5,195 bases of DNA, from NCBI GenBank assembly GCA_001795115.1, contig MGNI01000025.1, positions 5,444 through 10,638 of the forward strand, in the 5' to 3' direction. Below the pieces are notes generated by a model. That model was not told the DNA's origin. It made no database searches and worked only from the letters and a program-made list of their open reading frames with translations. This document shows positions 5,009-5,195 of the stretch, piece by piece (positions within the stretch are counted from its first letter, which is position 1; each line of letters begins with the position of its first letter). Source of the stretch: Chloroflexi bacterium RBG_16_48_8. GTDB lineage: Bacteria; Chloroflexota; Anaerolineae; Anaerolineales; E44-bin32. Made by a program: the position numbers and the translations under genes.

Positions 5009-5195
5009 ATGTCAGGTGAACGGATACTCATCGTTGAGGATGAACCAGCCGTCGCACACGGCCTCGAAAATGGGTTGAAAAGTGAGGGTTTCCAGGTCTT
5101 CTGGGCTGAAAATGGCAGGGCGACCTTAGAACTGGTTCGGAAACATGATCCTCACCTCCTTCTCCTAGATATCCGCTTGCCAGATATCAGTGGAT
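5009..5195 (+). CDS. Response regulator, N-terminal receiver domain (partial, runs off the window)
   Basis: The 62 residues seen form the first half of a CheY-like receiver domain: ERILIVEDEPAVAHGLENGL at the N-terminus with the acidic pocket E10-D11-E12, a second strand FQVFWAENG (28-36), and the phosphoacceptor Asp54 in LLLLDIRLPDISG (50-62). This strand and loop are most typical of OmpR/PhoB-type transcription factors, but the output domain is not in the window. ATG at 5009 is preceded by AAGGG (4997-5001) seven bases upstream, a good ribosome site. The gene is divergent from recA and presumably starts a two-component operon that continues beyond the window; a sensor kinase partner would be expected downstream but cannot be seen. 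It is a different protein from the receiver fragment at 1-81. Confidence 0.88.
   Translation, partial: MSGERILIVEDEPAVAHGLENGLKSEGFQVFWAENGRATLELVRKHDPHLLLLDIRLPDISG

Overview
This window carries a recA-recX-rny cluster on the minus strand, flanked on both sides by fragments of two-component response regulators on the plus strand. The recA-recX-rny order, the residue style of RecX and RNase Y and the mid-range base composition suggest a Chloroflexota bacterium, perhaps Anaerolineae. This is inference from gene order and recalled family features, not from a database match.

Layout. Positions 1-81 hold the last 26 codons of a receiver-domain protein, missed by simple ORF calling because its start lies outside the window. 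A 200-residue protein of unknown function (87-689) follows after 5 bases, probably in the same operon. Positions 724-1090, minus strand, carry no protein gene. They form a degenerate, ORF-less group II intron of the bacterial class C type: the 5' GTGCG end, most of domain I, domain V and domain VI are visible, but domains II, III and IV with the reverse transcriptase are missing. It starts one base after an intrinsic terminator (1092-1124) that closes the rny operon and can also work in the opposite direction. That is the classic insertion site of class C introns.

rny (RNase Y, 1222-2751) and recX (RecA modulator, 2754-3314) are separated by 2 bases and look translationally coupled. RecX-like coding sequence continues upstream of the first ATG with no ATG, GTG or TTG start, so the true N-terminus is uncertain. 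About 400 bases separate recX from recA. This stretch contains a strong hairpin (3422-3451) and several competing smaller stems on the minus strand, possibly a recA terminator or an attenuating leader. recA (3717-4742) is complete. Its reading frame runs open for 72 more codons upstream, but the start at 4742 is supported by a Shine-Dalgarno sequence and by family length.

Positions 4743-5008 are the divergent control region between recA and a second response regulator (5009 to the window end, N-terminal 62 codons). It contains several inverted repeats that could be operators.

Functionally, RecA is the recombination and DNA-damage filament protein, RecX limits the RecA filament, and RNase Y begins mRNA decay at the membrane. 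The response regulators belong to separate signalling operons. The most unusual item is the shrunken group IIC intron with an altered domain V triad; no wholly new protein system is evident.
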